A stretch of DNA of 47,596 bases from an uncultured beta proteobacterium. GTDB lineage: Bacteria; Pseudomonadota; Gammaproteobacteria; Burkholderiales; Burkholderiaceae_C. A program made the translations under genes and the position numbers. The notes under the pieces are model-generated. The model did no database searches, was not told the DNA's origin, and saw only the letters and a program-made list of their open reading frames with translations. Of the stretch, positions 1-8,560 are shown in pieces (position 1 is the stretch's first letter; each line of letters opens with the position of its first letter). The stretch spans positions 1 to 47,596 of the forward strand of contig CAJAES010000119.1 of assembly GCA_903938815.1 (NCBI GenBank), in the 5' to 3' direction.

Positions 1-120
1 CGGATGCGCGCCCGGTGGAGGAAGCCCAGCGCGACCGCCGAGCACTTCGCAGACGCCATGGAACGCGGCGGGCTGCCCGCCACGGCGCAGCGACTGCGCG
101 AAGCGATCGAGCTGATCTAG
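1..120 (+). CDS. 3' end of the PIN-domain protein gene (duplicate of 46994-47575 end)
   Basis: Position 1 is the first base of codon 155 of the PIN gene whose complete copy is at 46994-47575. The fragment ends in TAG at 118-120. It is not a separate gene: it is the overlap of the circular contig. Its value is to show that the PIN gene is followed 4 bp later by the gene at 125. Confidence 0.95.
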   Translation, partial: RMRARWRKPSATAEHFADAMERGGLPATAQRLREAIELI

Positions 121-141
121 ACCGATGACCGAGGAGATCGC
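1..141. repeat. Terminal direct repeat, left copy (circular contig overlap)
   Basis: These 141 bases are identical to positions 47456-47596. An open reading frame runs through the repeat at the right end and stops at 120 here, exactly as expected if the molecule is circular and the assembler left an overlap. 141 is also the largest default k-mer of a common metagenome assembler, so the overlap length itself points to an assembly artefact of a circle rather than a biological long terminal repeat. True unit length would be 47,455 bp. Confidence 0.95.
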
Positions 142-1036
142 CCCTGGGGGCACGCCCCGAACGCCCGAGGTCGATGAAGTGCTTCGGCGCATCGGCCGGA
201 ACCTGCTGCTGTTCCAGCAGATCGAGCACCTGCTCAAGCATCTGATGGCGAGCTCCCGGGTCGAAGGGACCCTGGCGTCGATGCAGAGCAACCTCGAAGA
301 GCGCCGCACGAGATTCCAGAAGCAGACCCTGGGTCAGCTGGCCGGGCAGTTCGTGGACGAGCTGCTCGCTGATGCGGGCGAGCGCGATGCCCCTGACAGC
401 GCGGAGGAGCCGTGGTTCTCCTTCGGCTTCACGATCCAGACCGACAGCGCCTTCGTGGAACAGCACACGGCCGAGATGAAGGCCGTCGTGGATGCCAGGA
501 ACGACCTGATCCACCACTTCCTGCCGCGCTGGTCACCAGCCTCCAGCGAGAGCACCGAGGCCGCACTGGCCTACCTCGACGAGCAGCGCGCTAAGGCGCT
601 GCCGATGCGCGACCGGCTGCAGGGTTTCGTGAAGTCGCTCCAAGATGCAGCGACGGCGCATGCGCAGTACATGGCATCGCCGGAAGGTAAGCGGGAGATG
701 CAGCTCTCCTGGCTACGGCATAGCCGCCTGGTGCTGATGCTGGGTGAGCTGGCCACAAAGACCGACCGGGAAGACGGGTGGATGGTTCTCTCTACGGCTT
801 GCAACGTCATCCGCCAGCATGAGCCAACCGAGCTGGTCGACCTGCAAGAGCGCTTCGGGCATCGGACGCTGAAGAAACTGATGCAGGCGACCGAGCTCTT
901 CGACATCGAGGAGGAGCCGACGGCCCGCGGCGGAACCCGGACGATCTACCAGATCAATCCTCGCTTCCAGCTGCAGATCTCGGCGGATCCGGTGGCGATG
1001 GACGAGCGCGGTGCCGGGCAGCCGGCCGCGGGCTGA
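125..1036 (+). CDS. HEPN-like / OST-HTH (LOTUS) domain protein
   Basis: A 303-residue protein with two recognisable parts. The N-terminal half is helical and carries RNDLIHHF around residues 125-132; R125-x4-H130 is the R-x4-6-H signature of HEPN ribonucleases. The C-terminal part (about 200-283) looks like an OST-HTH/LOTUS fold: a GWMVLSTACNVIRQH segment followed by RTLKKLMQATELFDIEE. LOTUS domains bind RNA or RNA helicases, so an RNA-directed role is likely. It starts 4 bp after the PIN gene stop (120) and after HTH antitoxin plus PIN, so it is the third gene of one operon once the circle is closed. It could be an effector, a PIN cofactor or an RNA adaptor. Domain calls are by eye. Confidence 0.75.
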   Translation: MTEEIAPGGTPRTPEVDEVLRRIGRNLLLFQQIEHLLKHLMASSRVEGTLASMQSNLEERRTRFQKQTLGQLAGQFVDELLADAGERDAPDSAEEPWFSFGFTIQTDSAFVEQHTAEMKAVVDARNDLIHHFLPRWSPASSESTEAALAYLDEQRAKALPMRDRLQGFVKSLQDAATAHAQYMASPEGKREMQLSWLRHSRLVLMLGELATKTDREDGWMVLSTACNVIRQHEPTELVDLQERFGHRTLKKLMQATELFDIEEEPTARGGTRTIYQINPRFQLQISADPVAMDERGAGQPAAG

Positions 1037-1440
1037 CAAGGACTGCCGGTGTCGCGGGCCGATGCCTGTTCATTGACATCCTCAGCGCGCGCTGCGCCGG
1101 AGCCACATCAGGACTCGGTGTGACTGGAATGCCGTCGCGATCTGGAAGCTGTTCTGTCCCCGGGCATCTGGTTTGAGCGGATCTCCGCCGTGCTCGACCA
1201 ACAACTCGAAAAGGCCGGGGATGTCGGTCTCGGCCGCAAGCATCAGCGGAGTGCGCCCGGCGACCGGATAGCCGTGGCCGCTGTTGGGACCGGCGCCGAA
1301 GCGCAGCAGAAACGCCACGATCTGCGTGAGCTCTTCGACCGAGTGCCGGCGGACATGCATATCGACCATGGCACTTGCGGACTCGAGTGCGAGTGCCGGT
1401 TTGGCCAGCGTGAGTGACCTGTCACCGCCGAACACACCCG
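1035..1440. repeat. Diverged direct duplicate of 6313-6718
   Basis: About 400 bp aligns nearly without gaps to 6313-6718, starting at caaggactg and ending near gtcaccgccgaacac versus gtcaccgaacac. The shared part is the 3' end of the ankyrin gene at 6359-8560 plus about 45 bp of its downstream flank. Differences are scattered point changes, so this is an old duplication and not an assembly repeat. Confidence 0.85.
1082..1440 (-). pseudogene. Truncated ankyrin-repeat gene, 3' fragment
   Basis: The translation matches the last ~120 residues of the 733-residue ankyrin protein at 6359-8560: GRTPLMLAAETDIPGLFELL here against GRTPLMLAAETDNPGLFELL there, and both end in LRRS-R. The reading frame is still open, but the fragment has no start of its own kind; about 16 unrelated residues precede the matching part and an ATG exists only at 1489. 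It is most simply a remnant of gene duplication. The following stretch, 1441-1645, holds no gene I can support. Confidence 0.75.
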
Positions 1441-1645
1441 CACGTGCAGCACTTGGCGCACGGCTTTCAGACCATACCGATCGCACCAAGTCGAGAAGTC
1501 GGTCGCCCCGCGCGCATAGAGCGCTGGCACAGGGCCGGTGCTGACGATCGCCAGATCAAGGCTCATCGACATCTCACTCGCTGGCTCCGCGCTTGTCGAT
1601 ACCCAAGGCCCGCAGGGCACGCAATGAACGCTGATGGCTGGGCCT

Positions 1646-2572
1646 TCACTGCGTCATGGCCTCCACTTCCTCGATCACTTCAGCCAAGAAGCGTGCACCG
1701 GTGGCACGGAAAGCTTCCATCGACACTTCCAAGGAGGCAAGAAGCCCGAGGTTGGCAATGCGTAGCGCCTGATCGAGGTCGGCAGGGTTCGCCAGCAGCG
1801 AGCGTAGCCCGGTGCCGGCCTGTGTCGCCAGTCGTGGTGCCTCGTCGCCGAACTTGTCCTTAAGTGCGCTCCACATCCGGCCCGGCCAGGCCTCCATTTC
1901 CTGGGTGCCGTCGCGCCTGTCTCGCTGCGACGTGAGGAGGGCCAGCGCCAGGACGCGGCCCAGATCCTTGTTGGATCGCTTGTAGTCGGTGCCGTCGATC
2001 AGTGTGTCGGCGACTTCCGGGTGGTGTAGCAGGTTCGCCAGCGCCATCATCTCCGGCCGCGCGATTCGCACGCCGTGCGCCGTCTCCAGCGGCTGCCATT
2101 CCGCCAGCGCGAGGAAGTCGAAGCTGCAGATGGCGAAGTGCCCGATGCTGGTCTCCACGCGGCGCAGCTTCTTGCCCGGGGCGCCCGGCTCGAAGGCTGG
2201 CGGCGCCGATAGCAACTCCAGGAACCAGGGGCTGGCCGTTTCTCCCGGTGGGCGCAGGCGGACCATCGGCAGCTCGTCCTCGGGGTCCCCTTGCTTGCCC
2301 GGTTGACCCCACTTCGTGTCCTCGCGCAGCCTCCAGTCGGCCTTGATGAGTTGATCGGTGACCTCGGTCGCGGCAACAAGCGCCTTCGAGTGCGGCGAAA
2401 ACAGGCAGTCCACGTCCTTGGTACGGATCGCCCGCGCGCCGTCGCCGGCGAAGAAGTGGTACCCGGCCGCCAGGCTCCCGATGATGATGACGTTGCCGCG
2501 GACGTCGGATGGCAGCGCACCGGCCACCTGAGCCAGCACTTCCGACGGGGACAGCGAGGCTTCGAGCTTCAA
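1646..2572 (-). CDS. Nucleotidyltransferase-fold protein, probable AbiEii-like toxin
   Basis: 308 residues. The nucleotidyltransferase signature is visible near the N-terminus: IIIGSLAAGYHFF (G32-S33) then RTKDVDCLF with D53 and D55 as the metal-binding pair. The remainder has no motif I can name. It overlaps the upstream gene by 4 bp (ATGA at 2569-2572), so the two are translationally coupled. The order of winged-helix regulator then NTase is the arrangement of AbiE-type phage-abortive and toxin-antitoxin pairs, where the NTase is a growth-arresting toxin. Target RNA and nucleotide cannot be told from sequence. Confidence 0.75.
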   Translation of the reverse strand: MKLEASLSPSEVLAQVAGALPSDVRGNVIIIGSLAAGYHFFAGDGARAIRTKDVDCLFSPHSKALVAATEVTDQLIKADWRLREDTKWGQPGKQGDPEDELPMVRLRPPGETASPWFLELLSAPPAFEPGAPGKKLRRVETSIGHFAICSFDFLALAEWQPLETAHGVRIARPEMMALANLLHHPEVADTLIDGTDYKRSNKDLGRVLALALLTSQRDRRDGTQEMEAWPGRMWSALKDKFGDEAPRLATQAGTGLRSLLANPADLDQALRIANLGLLASLEVSMEAFRATGARFLAEVIEEVEAMTQ

Positions 2573-3633
2573 TGCGTCCTCCTAGCTGCTTCACACAACT
2601 GGTGAGCAAAGTCCCGGGCTTCTGCCTGCAGGCCCATCTGCTCTAGATCTGCGAGGCAGTCCAGCCGTGCGGCAAGATCAGGCTCCTGTGCCGCCGACTC
2701 GTCCGGGCGGCAGTCACGCTGTAGATGCAGCGCGACCGTGGCCCTGCGTCTTGAGTCGTCCACCACCAGAAGGCCGGCGTCGAGCTTGGACATGAAGCGG
2801 ACGTCTCCGTCATAAACGCTCACGTCCAGCCGCGGCGCAGCCGTGATGTCCAAGTCGGGGAAGTAACGCGTCGCGCCCAGTACTCCGGATATCGCCGCCT
2901 TGCCTGCGACGCCCTTCTGGCGGAGCGACAGCAGCCGGGCGGCAAGCGCGCTGGGCATGCGGCCTTCGCCTGTCGGGTCGGTGTACCGCACCAGCTTGCG
3001 TGCAAGTGAGTGCTCCTCGGACAGCTTCATCAGCGCGATCGGGCGAAGACCGTGCAGCAGGATCGGGCCGTCACGTTCCCCAGTCACCACGCCGAGGCTC
3101 TCGAGTTCGCCCAGTGCGGCGGACGCCGTCTGGTAGCTGCTGCCGGTCAAGCGCCTGAGCTCTGCCAGCGTCACGGGCGCCAGACCGCTCAGCCACCGCT
3201 CCACCAGGACTGCCTTGACCTGCTGCCGCGTCACGCGTTTGGCACCGGTGGCGGTCGCCTCCTCGTGGATGGCGACCTGCAGCGCGTGCATGAACCTGTC
3301 CGAATGCTCGGGCAGTTGGCCGTCGACGAAAAAGACGCGCTGCGTCTCGGCCCGGACCAGGAAGATCCTCTGCGCCATCTCAGGGCGGACGATGGAGCGG
3401 AACCTTTCCAGCTCGTCCGCCAGGCGTGTCGATGACAGTCGGCTGTCCACGATCACGCACACGCCCGTCGAGGGCCGAGAGGTCGACTGGACTGCATAGG
3501 TGAGCGCCAGCAAGCCCTCCCGGAGGTCTCGGGCCGTGTGGGTGCGGCGGATCTCCACCAGGACATCCGGTCCGGCCGGATTGCTCCAGTGCATGTCCAC
3601 GAGCGAGTCGTCAGTAAAGTTGCGACCTACCAT
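2569..3633 (-). CDS. Winged-helix protein, probable antitoxin/regulator of the NTase
   Basis: 354 residues. A helix-turn-helix is clear in the middle: TLAELRRLTGSSYQTASAAL followed by GELESLGVV, the usual helix and wing of a winged-helix domain, at about 155-185. The N-terminal 120 residues resemble a nuclease-like or restriction-type fold with regular helices, but no catalytic motif is certain. The gene overlaps the NTase by 4 bp. Its start codon (3631-3633) sits inside a set of GTTGC inverted repeats (3619-3664), so autoregulation, as for AbiEi-type antitoxins, is likely. Longer than typical AbiEi. Confidence 0.65.
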   Translation of the reverse strand: MVGRNFTDDSLVDMHWSNPAGPDVLVEIRRTHTARDLREGLLALTYAVQSTSRPSTGVCVIVDSRLSSTRLADELERFRSIVRPEMAQRIFLVRAETQRVFFVDGQLPEHSDRFMHALQVAIHEEATATGAKRVTRQQVKAVLVERWLSGLAPVTLAELRRLTGSSYQTASAALGELESLGVVTGERDGPILLHGLRPIALMKLSEEHSLARKLVRYTDPTGEGRMPSALAARLLSLRQKGVAGKAAISGVLGATRYFPDLDITAAPRLDVSVYDGDVRFMSKLDAGLLVVDDSRRRATVALHLQRDCRPDESAAQEPDLAARLDCLADLEQMGLQAEARDFAHQLCEAARRTH

Positions 3634-3664
3634 TGAGTTGCAACTCTACCAATGAAGTCGCAAC
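3619..3664. promoter_or_regulatory. Operator-like nested inverted repeats over the start of the winged-helix gene
   Basis: A perfect 12-bp palindrome GAGTTGCAACTC (3635-3646) is flanked by the inverted pair GTTGCGAC (3619-3626) and GTCGCAAC (3657-3664). All share the half-site GTTGC. The array covers the start codon at 3631-3633 and the leader of the 2569-3633 gene, and is about 60 bp from the divergent promoter at 3723, so it could control both directions. Confidence 0.7.
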
Positions 3665-3722
3665 TAACCAAGCTGCTGCTGTCAATCCAGGGCCGCAAGC
3701 GCTAGGTGGGCCACCATTGAGG

Positions 3723-3750
3723 TTGACGAAACTCGCAAGACGCACATAAT
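3723..3750 (+). promoter_or_regulatory. Sigma-70-like promoter for the 3771 gene
   Basis: TTGACG at 3723-3728, a 16-bp spacer, and CATAAT at 3745-3750. Transcription would begin near 3757, leaving a leader of only about 14-25 nt before the start codons at 3771 or 3780. Confidence 0.55.
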
Positions 3751-3770
3751 ACGTTGACGTTTGATGCGAG

Positions 3771-4385
3771 ATGCACACTATGGACCTGCGAAAGCCCAGT
3801 GACTTCCAGCCCGTCCTCAGCGACGACCGGCTTGCCGTCGTGGCCGCTTGGTTGATGGAGGAGTGGGCGGCCACCGAAGACGATCTGGTCCGGGAGACCG
3901 ACTCGCCGTACACCCGGGGCACGACTTGCTTCGGTCGGCAGCGTGCCCGGATCCTGAACGAGTACCTGGGCGGCAGGCATCCTTGGCTCGGCATCGAGAA
4001 CAGTGCGAACGACTTGGTCTTCTCGATCGGCGGCGTGCCTTGCCGCTTCAGCAACGATAGCCTTGCCGCACCCAGAAAGCGTGCGGTCCTCGAAGCCCAT
4101 CGATTCCAGCTGCCGCTCATCGAGGACTCGCAGCCCGGTGAGGCCGTGCGCTTCTGCTTCGTGGTGGACCGCGGCGTCGAAGAGGAAAGCGAACCGCGGA
4201 TCGAGCTCCTGGGCTTCACAGCCGGCGATGAGCTGGTCTGCCGCTGGCGCTCCGCTGCACCGGTCCGGACCCTCATTGCCGTCAGGGCCGAGCTGCCGCA
4301 GCCCGTCGAAGTGGCCAGGCCCGTGGTCGTCGCCAAGCGCCGCAATGCAGGAGACGACGAAGCTGCGGCATCGGCCGGGACATGA
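3771..4385 (+). CDS. Unknown protein coupled to an XRE-ImmA/IrrE gene
   Basis: 204 residues, soluble, no signal peptide or membrane segment. I do not recognise the family. It has a well-conserved-looking core (GTTCFGRQRARILNEYLGG, about 50-68) and an Ala/Val-rich tail. A second in-frame ATG at 3780 is possible; no strong ribosome site distinguishes them. The stop overlaps the start of the next gene (ATGA at 4382-4385), so it is co-translated with the HTH-metallopeptidase. In such pairs the partner is often a toxin or a substrate of the ImmA protease; that is inference from position. Confidence 0.65.
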   Translation: MHTMDLRKPSDFQPVLSDDRLAVVAAWLMEEWAATEDDLVRETDSPYTRGTTCFGRQRARILNEYLGGRHPWLGIENSANDLVFSIGGVPCRFSNDSLAAPRKRAVLEAHRFQLPLIEDSQPGEAVRFCFVVDRGVEEESEPRIELLGFTAGDELVCRWRSAAPVRTLIAVRAELPQPVEVARPVVVAKRRNAGDDEAAASAGT

Positions 4386-5500
4386 GCTCGGTCCAGGGAT
4401 CGAACATCCGGTTGGCCCGGCTGTTCCACGGACTGTCGCTGTCTGAGCTCGGTGAACGGCTCGGGCGCTCCAAGCAGTTCCTGAGTCGTGTCGAGACCGG
4501 TGCCGAGCCGGTCTCCGACGTACTGGAGACCGCCCTCCTGGACGAGCTCGGCGTGCTCCCCGAATTCCTGCGCGACGTCGAGGCGACTCCACTCAGCGAA
4601 GAACAGTGTCATTTCCGCAAGCAGCTGACCACCAAGGTGGCGCTGCGCCAGTACGCGCGCGCCCGGGGCGAGATGCTGAAGCGTCTCGTCGATGTGCTCG
4701 ACGCGCACCTGGAACTGCCGGCTTACAAGGTCGCAGAAGCCGATCCGACGTCCGACGAGGCCATCGAGAGAGGGGCCGAGCGTTGCCGCTTGGATTGGGG
4801 GCTCGGGTGGGGGCCGATCAGCAACGCCACCCGGGTTGCAGAGAACGCCGGCGCCATCGTCATGCGCGTGGCGGGCATGGCTGGCGAGATCGATGCCGTG
4901 TCGTTCGCGACGACGCGGCCCGTGATCGCGTTGAACGCGGTCGGGCGCTCGGCATGTCGGGCGCGCTTCGGGGTGGCGCACGAGCTCGGGCACTTTGCGC
5001 TGCACACCGGGGTGCTGACCGGGGACAGGCTGACGGAGACCCAGGCCAACCGCTTCGCGAGCGCTCTGCTGCTGCCCCGGTCGAGCTTCATGGCCGAGTG
5101 CCATGTCGCGCTGCGGCGCTCGAGGTTGAGCTGGGAAGGCATGAGCGAGCTCAAGCGGCGATGGGGCGTGTCCAAGGCGGCCATCCTGTACCGCGGCGGC
5201 CAGCTGGGCATGTTCACGGCAGACCAGTTGCGCGCGGGCTATGTCCACCTGAAACGGCGAGGAGAAGCCCTCGAGGAACACGAGGACCGAGACATGCCGA
5301 TGGAAGTGCCGGAGGTCGTGAGCGAAGGCCTGACGGTCCTGTCGCGCGATCTGGGCATCCCGGTCGCCGCGGTCGCCAGGCAGATGCATGTGAAGCCTCA
5401 GCTCCTCGAAGACCTGCTGGGGGTGACCGCCAGCGGCTCGATCGCGAACGTCGTACCGCTTCTCCGTACCGGGCAAGCCATCAGCGCGCCTGTCCACTGA
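4382..5500 (+). CDS. XRE-family HTH plus ImmA/IrrE metallopeptidase
   Basis: 372 residues. An XRE helix-turn-helix fills about 8-60 (LSLSELGERLGRSKQFLSRV). The zinc peptidase domain has HELGH at 200-204 and a downstream acidic residue in ETQANRFASALLLP (about 219-232), the usual third ligand region of the ImmA/IrrE (COG2856) family. These proteins cleave or displace a regulator or act as antitoxins, here most likely acting on the protein of the coupled upstream gene. The C-terminal ~80 residues hold a possible second HTH (LGIPVAAVARQMHVKPQLLE). Overlaps its partner by 4 bp. Confidence 0.85.
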   Translation: MSSVQGSNIRLARLFHGLSLSELGERLGRSKQFLSRVETGAEPVSDVLETALLDELGVLPEFLRDVEATPLSEEQCHFRKQLTTKVALRQYARARGEMLKRLVDVLDAHLELPAYKVAEADPTSDEAIERGAERCRLDWGLGWGPISNATRVAENAGAIVMRVAGMAGEIDAVSFATTRPVIALNAVGRSACRARFGVAHELGHFALHTGVLTGDRLTETQANRFASALLLPRSSFMAECHVALRRSRLSWEGMSELKRRWGVSKAAILYRGGQLGMFTADQLRAGYVHLKRRGEALEEHEDRDMPMEVPEVVSEGLTVLSRDLGIPVAAVARQMHVKPQLLEDLLGVTASGSIANVVPLLRTGQAISAPVH

Positions 5501-5648
5501 CGGCAATCAAGGCGTCTCAGGTTAGCGCGCCCGCCCCAGGAAAACGTCGAGCAAAGCGACGGGGAGGGCATCGTTTGCTGAAGAAACCCACCGAAGATCG
5601 CCGGTAACGTTCCCCTCGCGTTTCCGCACAGCGAACCGGGGGGCTGAA

Positions 5649-5999
5649 GTGAAAGAGATCGACGACGATCACGGTGATGAAGACCAGCAAGCAGCGCTCG
5701 AGGAGAAGTGGGCGAGGTTTCTGAAAGCCGCCAACCTCGGGCGTGTCGTCGTGACGCCCGCAGCCGCAAAGGTCTTGGAGGAGACCGAGACCGAGGCGAT
5801 GGCGCTGCTTTGGCGGCATGCCACCGGAGACTGGGGTCAGGTCGAGCAGGACGACCGCGAGGCCAATGACCGAGCCTTGATCTCGGGCCTCGAGCGCACC
5901 TACAGCAGTTATCGGCCGCATCGAGGCCAGTGCATCTGGGTCGTGACGGAGGCCGACCGGTCTGCCACGCTGATGTGCCTGCCCGACGAGTATCTGTAG
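5649..5999 (+). CDS. Small plasmid-associated hypothetical protein
   Basis: 116 residues with a GTG start after a purine-rich gggggct. The pattern LGRVVVTPAAAKVLEE, then LLWRHATGDWGQVEQDDREA and IWVVTEADRSATLMCLP, belongs to a family often labelled 'plasmid-related' or (misleadingly) restriction subunit on plasmids and integrative elements. Function is not known. It stands alone, 148 bp after the ImmA gene. Confidence 0.7.
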   Translation: MKEIDDDHGDEDQQAALEEKWARFLKAANLGRVVVTPAAAKVLEETETEAMALLWRHATGDWGQVEQDDREANDRALISGLERTYSSYRPHRGQCIWVVTEADRSATLMCLPDEYL

Positions 6000-6358
6000 C
6001 TTAGGGCTGTCCTGGTTCGAACAGTGATTGACACGTCGACTCTCGCCACCCGGCATGCCTGCCCCACAGTTGCAAAGGCGGTGGCGCTTCAGCTGAGACG
6101 ATGTCACCGATGGCATCCGAACTCTCTGCCCATGCCAGACACTTTTTGCGGCGCGCGCGAGGACTGGCCGAGGTCTCTCCAGCAGCGCGGTGCGTTACAG
6201 CACGCATGGAAGCCGCTTTCGTCGATTCCTGGCGGCTGTAACGGCGTGCCCATTCCGATGGCGGCCCGGTCCAGCCGCCGGGCTTCATCGCCAGCACCTG
6301 GCCGTGGGTTTGGCAAGGACTGTCGGCGTCGCGGGCCGATGCCGGCTCATTGACATCT
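6000..6358. other. Intergenic stretch without a supportable gene
   Basis: About 360 bp between the small gene at 5649-5999 and the convergent ankyrin gene stop at 6359. Frames are open by GC bias only. The last ~45 bp belong to the duplication described at 6313-6718. I see no terminator with a clear U-run. Confidence 0.5.
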
Positions 6359-6718
6359 TCAGCGCCCACTGCGCCGAAGCCACGCCAGGACTCGGTGTGA
6401 CTGGAATGCCGTCGCGATCTGGAAACTGTTCTGTCCCTGGGCATCCGGCTTCAGAGGATCTCCGCCGTGCTCGACCAGCAACTCGAAAAGGCCAGGGTTG
6501 TCGGTTTCGGCTGCAAGCATCAGCGGCGTGCGCCCAGGCACCGGATACCCGTGGCCTTTGTTGGGATCGGCGCCGAAGCGCAGCAGTAACGACACGATCT
6601 GCGTGAGCTTCTCGACCGAGTACCGGCGGACGTGCAGGTCAACAAGGGCCTTCGAGGTCTCCAGCGCAAGTGACGGCTGGGTCCGCAAGAGTGTCATGTT
6701 GTCACCGAACACGCCAGC
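6313..6718. repeat. Diverged direct duplicate of 1035-1440 (parent copy)
   Basis: This copy is joined to the complete ankyrin gene, so it is the parent. The two copies bracket a block of five genes (NTase pair, unknown plus ImmA pair, small protein gene), so recombination between them could delete or duplicate about 5.3 kb. Confidence 0.85.
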
Positions 6719-8560
6719 GGACGGCACCCCGAATCGCCGCAGTGCACCGCTGGCCGCAGCATCCGGTTCGCTCAAGATCGCTGCCACCAGACGCTCGAGC
6801 ATCCGGTTAGGGTGCACCCGCCCGCTGAGCTTGGTGATCGCGTAGTACAGCGGCGACTGCAGGTCGGTGAGGGCCAGCTGATCAGCACTGGCGCCCATCT
6901 CCAGCAGCTTCAGAACCACATCCGGCGCACCCAGATCGATGGCGCACATCATGGGAGTCAGCCGCTTGCGGCTTGTAACGGCGTTCAGCGTCGAGGCCTG
7001 ATGGCCTGTGGTCAGCAGAAGGTCCAGGACGGCTCGGTCGCTGCGGTCGTGCGCGTACTGGAGGGCACACAGCAGTGCCGAGGCGCCCGAACTGTCGAGC
7101 GCATCGACTGACGCGCTCGCTTCGAGCAAGGCGCGAACTGGTTCGACCCGGCCGAATGACGCGAACAGCCTGAGCTGGGGGCAACGTCTGACGAGCCCGT
7201 TGCCATAGCGGACTGCGCGCACCCGATCTGGGGTACGCAGATCCGGCTTGATGGCTTCGATCTCCGCCAGCGCAATCGTCATGAGCCCAGGGGTGGGAGC
7301 GTCTGAGAGGTCGGGCTCGCTCTCGATAAAGCGGCCGTGCTGTGGAAATCGCACCAGCAGCTGCTGCGCAAACTGCTCCATCTCCCAAGCTTCGACGACA
7401 GCAGCGTCCTCGTCCGGGCGTTCGAACAGCCCAAGAACGATCCCGACCTGCTTGAGCTGCTTGACAAAGGGCTTCTGGCCCAGAAACGCCGCGATGCACA
7501 GTGCGTCTGCGACGATGTCCTTCACCTGGTGTCCCGCGCGATAGCAAGCGAGCTCGAAGGCTTGCTCGTGGTGAAGCTGCGCCTCCTCGTACTGACCGGA
7601 GAGGGCATGCCATCGACCCTTCATCCACGCCAGGTGGTACGCCGTTCTCCCGTCCGGGTCGTGCTCCCTGGCCAGTACCTCCAGAGCCTGGATCCGGCGC
7701 CATGTGTCCGCCTGTTCACCGGCGTGCTTCTGCGTCGTGCGCCGGAGGTCGTGCCAGAGCCGCCGGCCCAGATCAGCCATCTCCGGCCATGCGGCGCCCG
7801 CTGTCGCGACAAGTTCTTGCAGGCGCTTGCGGGGGTTCACATCAAGTCGAGCCAACTCGAGACGCGCCCGCAACAGCGGGCGAACAGGCGCTGTGCCGAG
7901 CCGGTCGAACTGCGACAGCGCCCGCGCCGCGAGGAGCCATGTGCCGGCCGCATCGGCCACGCCGCGCGTACCTGGCTCCTTCCGAAGCTCATCCAGAAGC
8001 AGCTTGAGGCTCTGTCCAGACGGCAGGTCAACACCGGTGCGCCACTTGGACATCTTGTCTCGCGAGGACTTGTCGTTGCCCGTCGTGTCTGGGTAGAGGA
8101 GTTTGTCCACCGGGCTGCCGACACTCTGGTCCAGCCACTCCAACACCGCCCGTACTGGCGACCGTCCGTCATCGAGGAGTACATCGAGGTGCGGGCCAGG
8201 GCACCGCGCATGCAGTTGCAGGAGCAGCTGCGCGGCGTGCGGCACGAAGAACTCTTCGACGAGCGTCGGCAAGGCCTGAACTCGGCCGATGGCATCCAAC
8301 GGCACGTCAAGGTGAAGGCGGCAGTACTCGGTTCGCACAAGCCGGAGCCAAGGCATGAGAACCTCGTCGGCAAGCGGGCCGAGCAGCCGCCGGGCTCCTT
8401 CGACCAGCAGCTCGTTGAGCAGTCGGTCTACCTTGGCCCAGTCGAAGTCACCCTCGCGCGCCAGACGATCCACGTCACGGTTGCTTCCCTTGGTGTCCAG
8501 CGCAAGGCACATGGCCCGAACGCACTCGCCAAGTCGGGGGTACGGAGGCGGGGCCATCAC
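6359..8560 (-). CDS. Large ankyrin-repeat protein
   Basis: 733 residues, no signal peptide or membrane segment. The N-terminal ~440 residues are helical and unrecognised. The C-terminal ~290 residues are ankyrin-like: LLCALQYAHDRSDRAVLDLL, LTPMMCAIDLGAPDVVLKLL, LQSPLYYAITKL and GRTPLMLAAETDNPGLFELL follow the TPL-A repeat pattern with D-P-N turn residues. Ankyrins bind proteins. It overlaps the HicA-like gene upstream by 4 bp (8557-8560), so it is the last gene of a three-gene minus-strand operon. Its 3' end was duplicated to 1035-1440. A sensor or effector in a defence or toxin module is possible but not shown. Confidence 0.8.
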   Translation of the reverse strand: MMAPPPYPRLGECVRAMCLALDTKGSNRDVDRLAREGDFDWAKVDRLLNELLVEGARRLLGPLADEVLMPWLRLVRTEYCRLHLDVPLDAIGRVQALPTLVEEFFVPHAAQLLLQLHARCPGPHLDVLLDDGRSPVRAVLEWLDQSVGSPVDKLLYPDTTGNDKSSRDKMSKWRTGVDLPSGQSLKLLLDELRKEPGTRGVADAAGTWLLAARALSQFDRLGTAPVRPLLRARLELARLDVNPRKRLQELVATAGAAWPEMADLGRRLWHDLRRTTQKHAGEQADTWRRIQALEVLAREHDPDGRTAYHLAWMKGRWHALSGQYEEAQLHHEQAFELACYRAGHQVKDIVADALCIAAFLGQKPFVKQLKQVGIVLGLFERPDEDAAVVEAWEMEQFAQQLLVRFPQHGRFIESEPDLSDAPTPGLMTIALAEIEAIKPDLRTPDRVRAVRYGNGLVRRCPQLRLFASFGRVEPVRALLEASASVDALDSSGASALLCALQYAHDRSDRAVLDLLLTTGHQASTLNAVTSRKRLTPMMCAIDLGAPDVVLKLLEMGASADQLALTDLQSPLYYAITKLSGRVHPNRMLERLVAAILSEPDAAASGALRRFGVPSAGVFGDNMTLLRTQPSLALETSKALVDLHVRRYSVEKLTQIVSLLLRFGADPNKGHGYPVPGRTPLMLAAETDNPGLFELLVEHGGDPLKPDAQGQNSFQIATAFQSHRVLAWLRRSGR

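Noticed and set aside
1..141. Long terminal repeat of a linear element or transposon
   Set aside because: The repeats are exactly identical and a gene is continuous through the join, which fits a circular contig overlap.
3611..5506. 631-residue minus-strand open frame
   Set aside because: It lies antisense to the unknown-ImmA pair, whose HELGH and HTH motifs are clear. It is Pro/Arg/His-rich, as expected of a GC-driven shadow.
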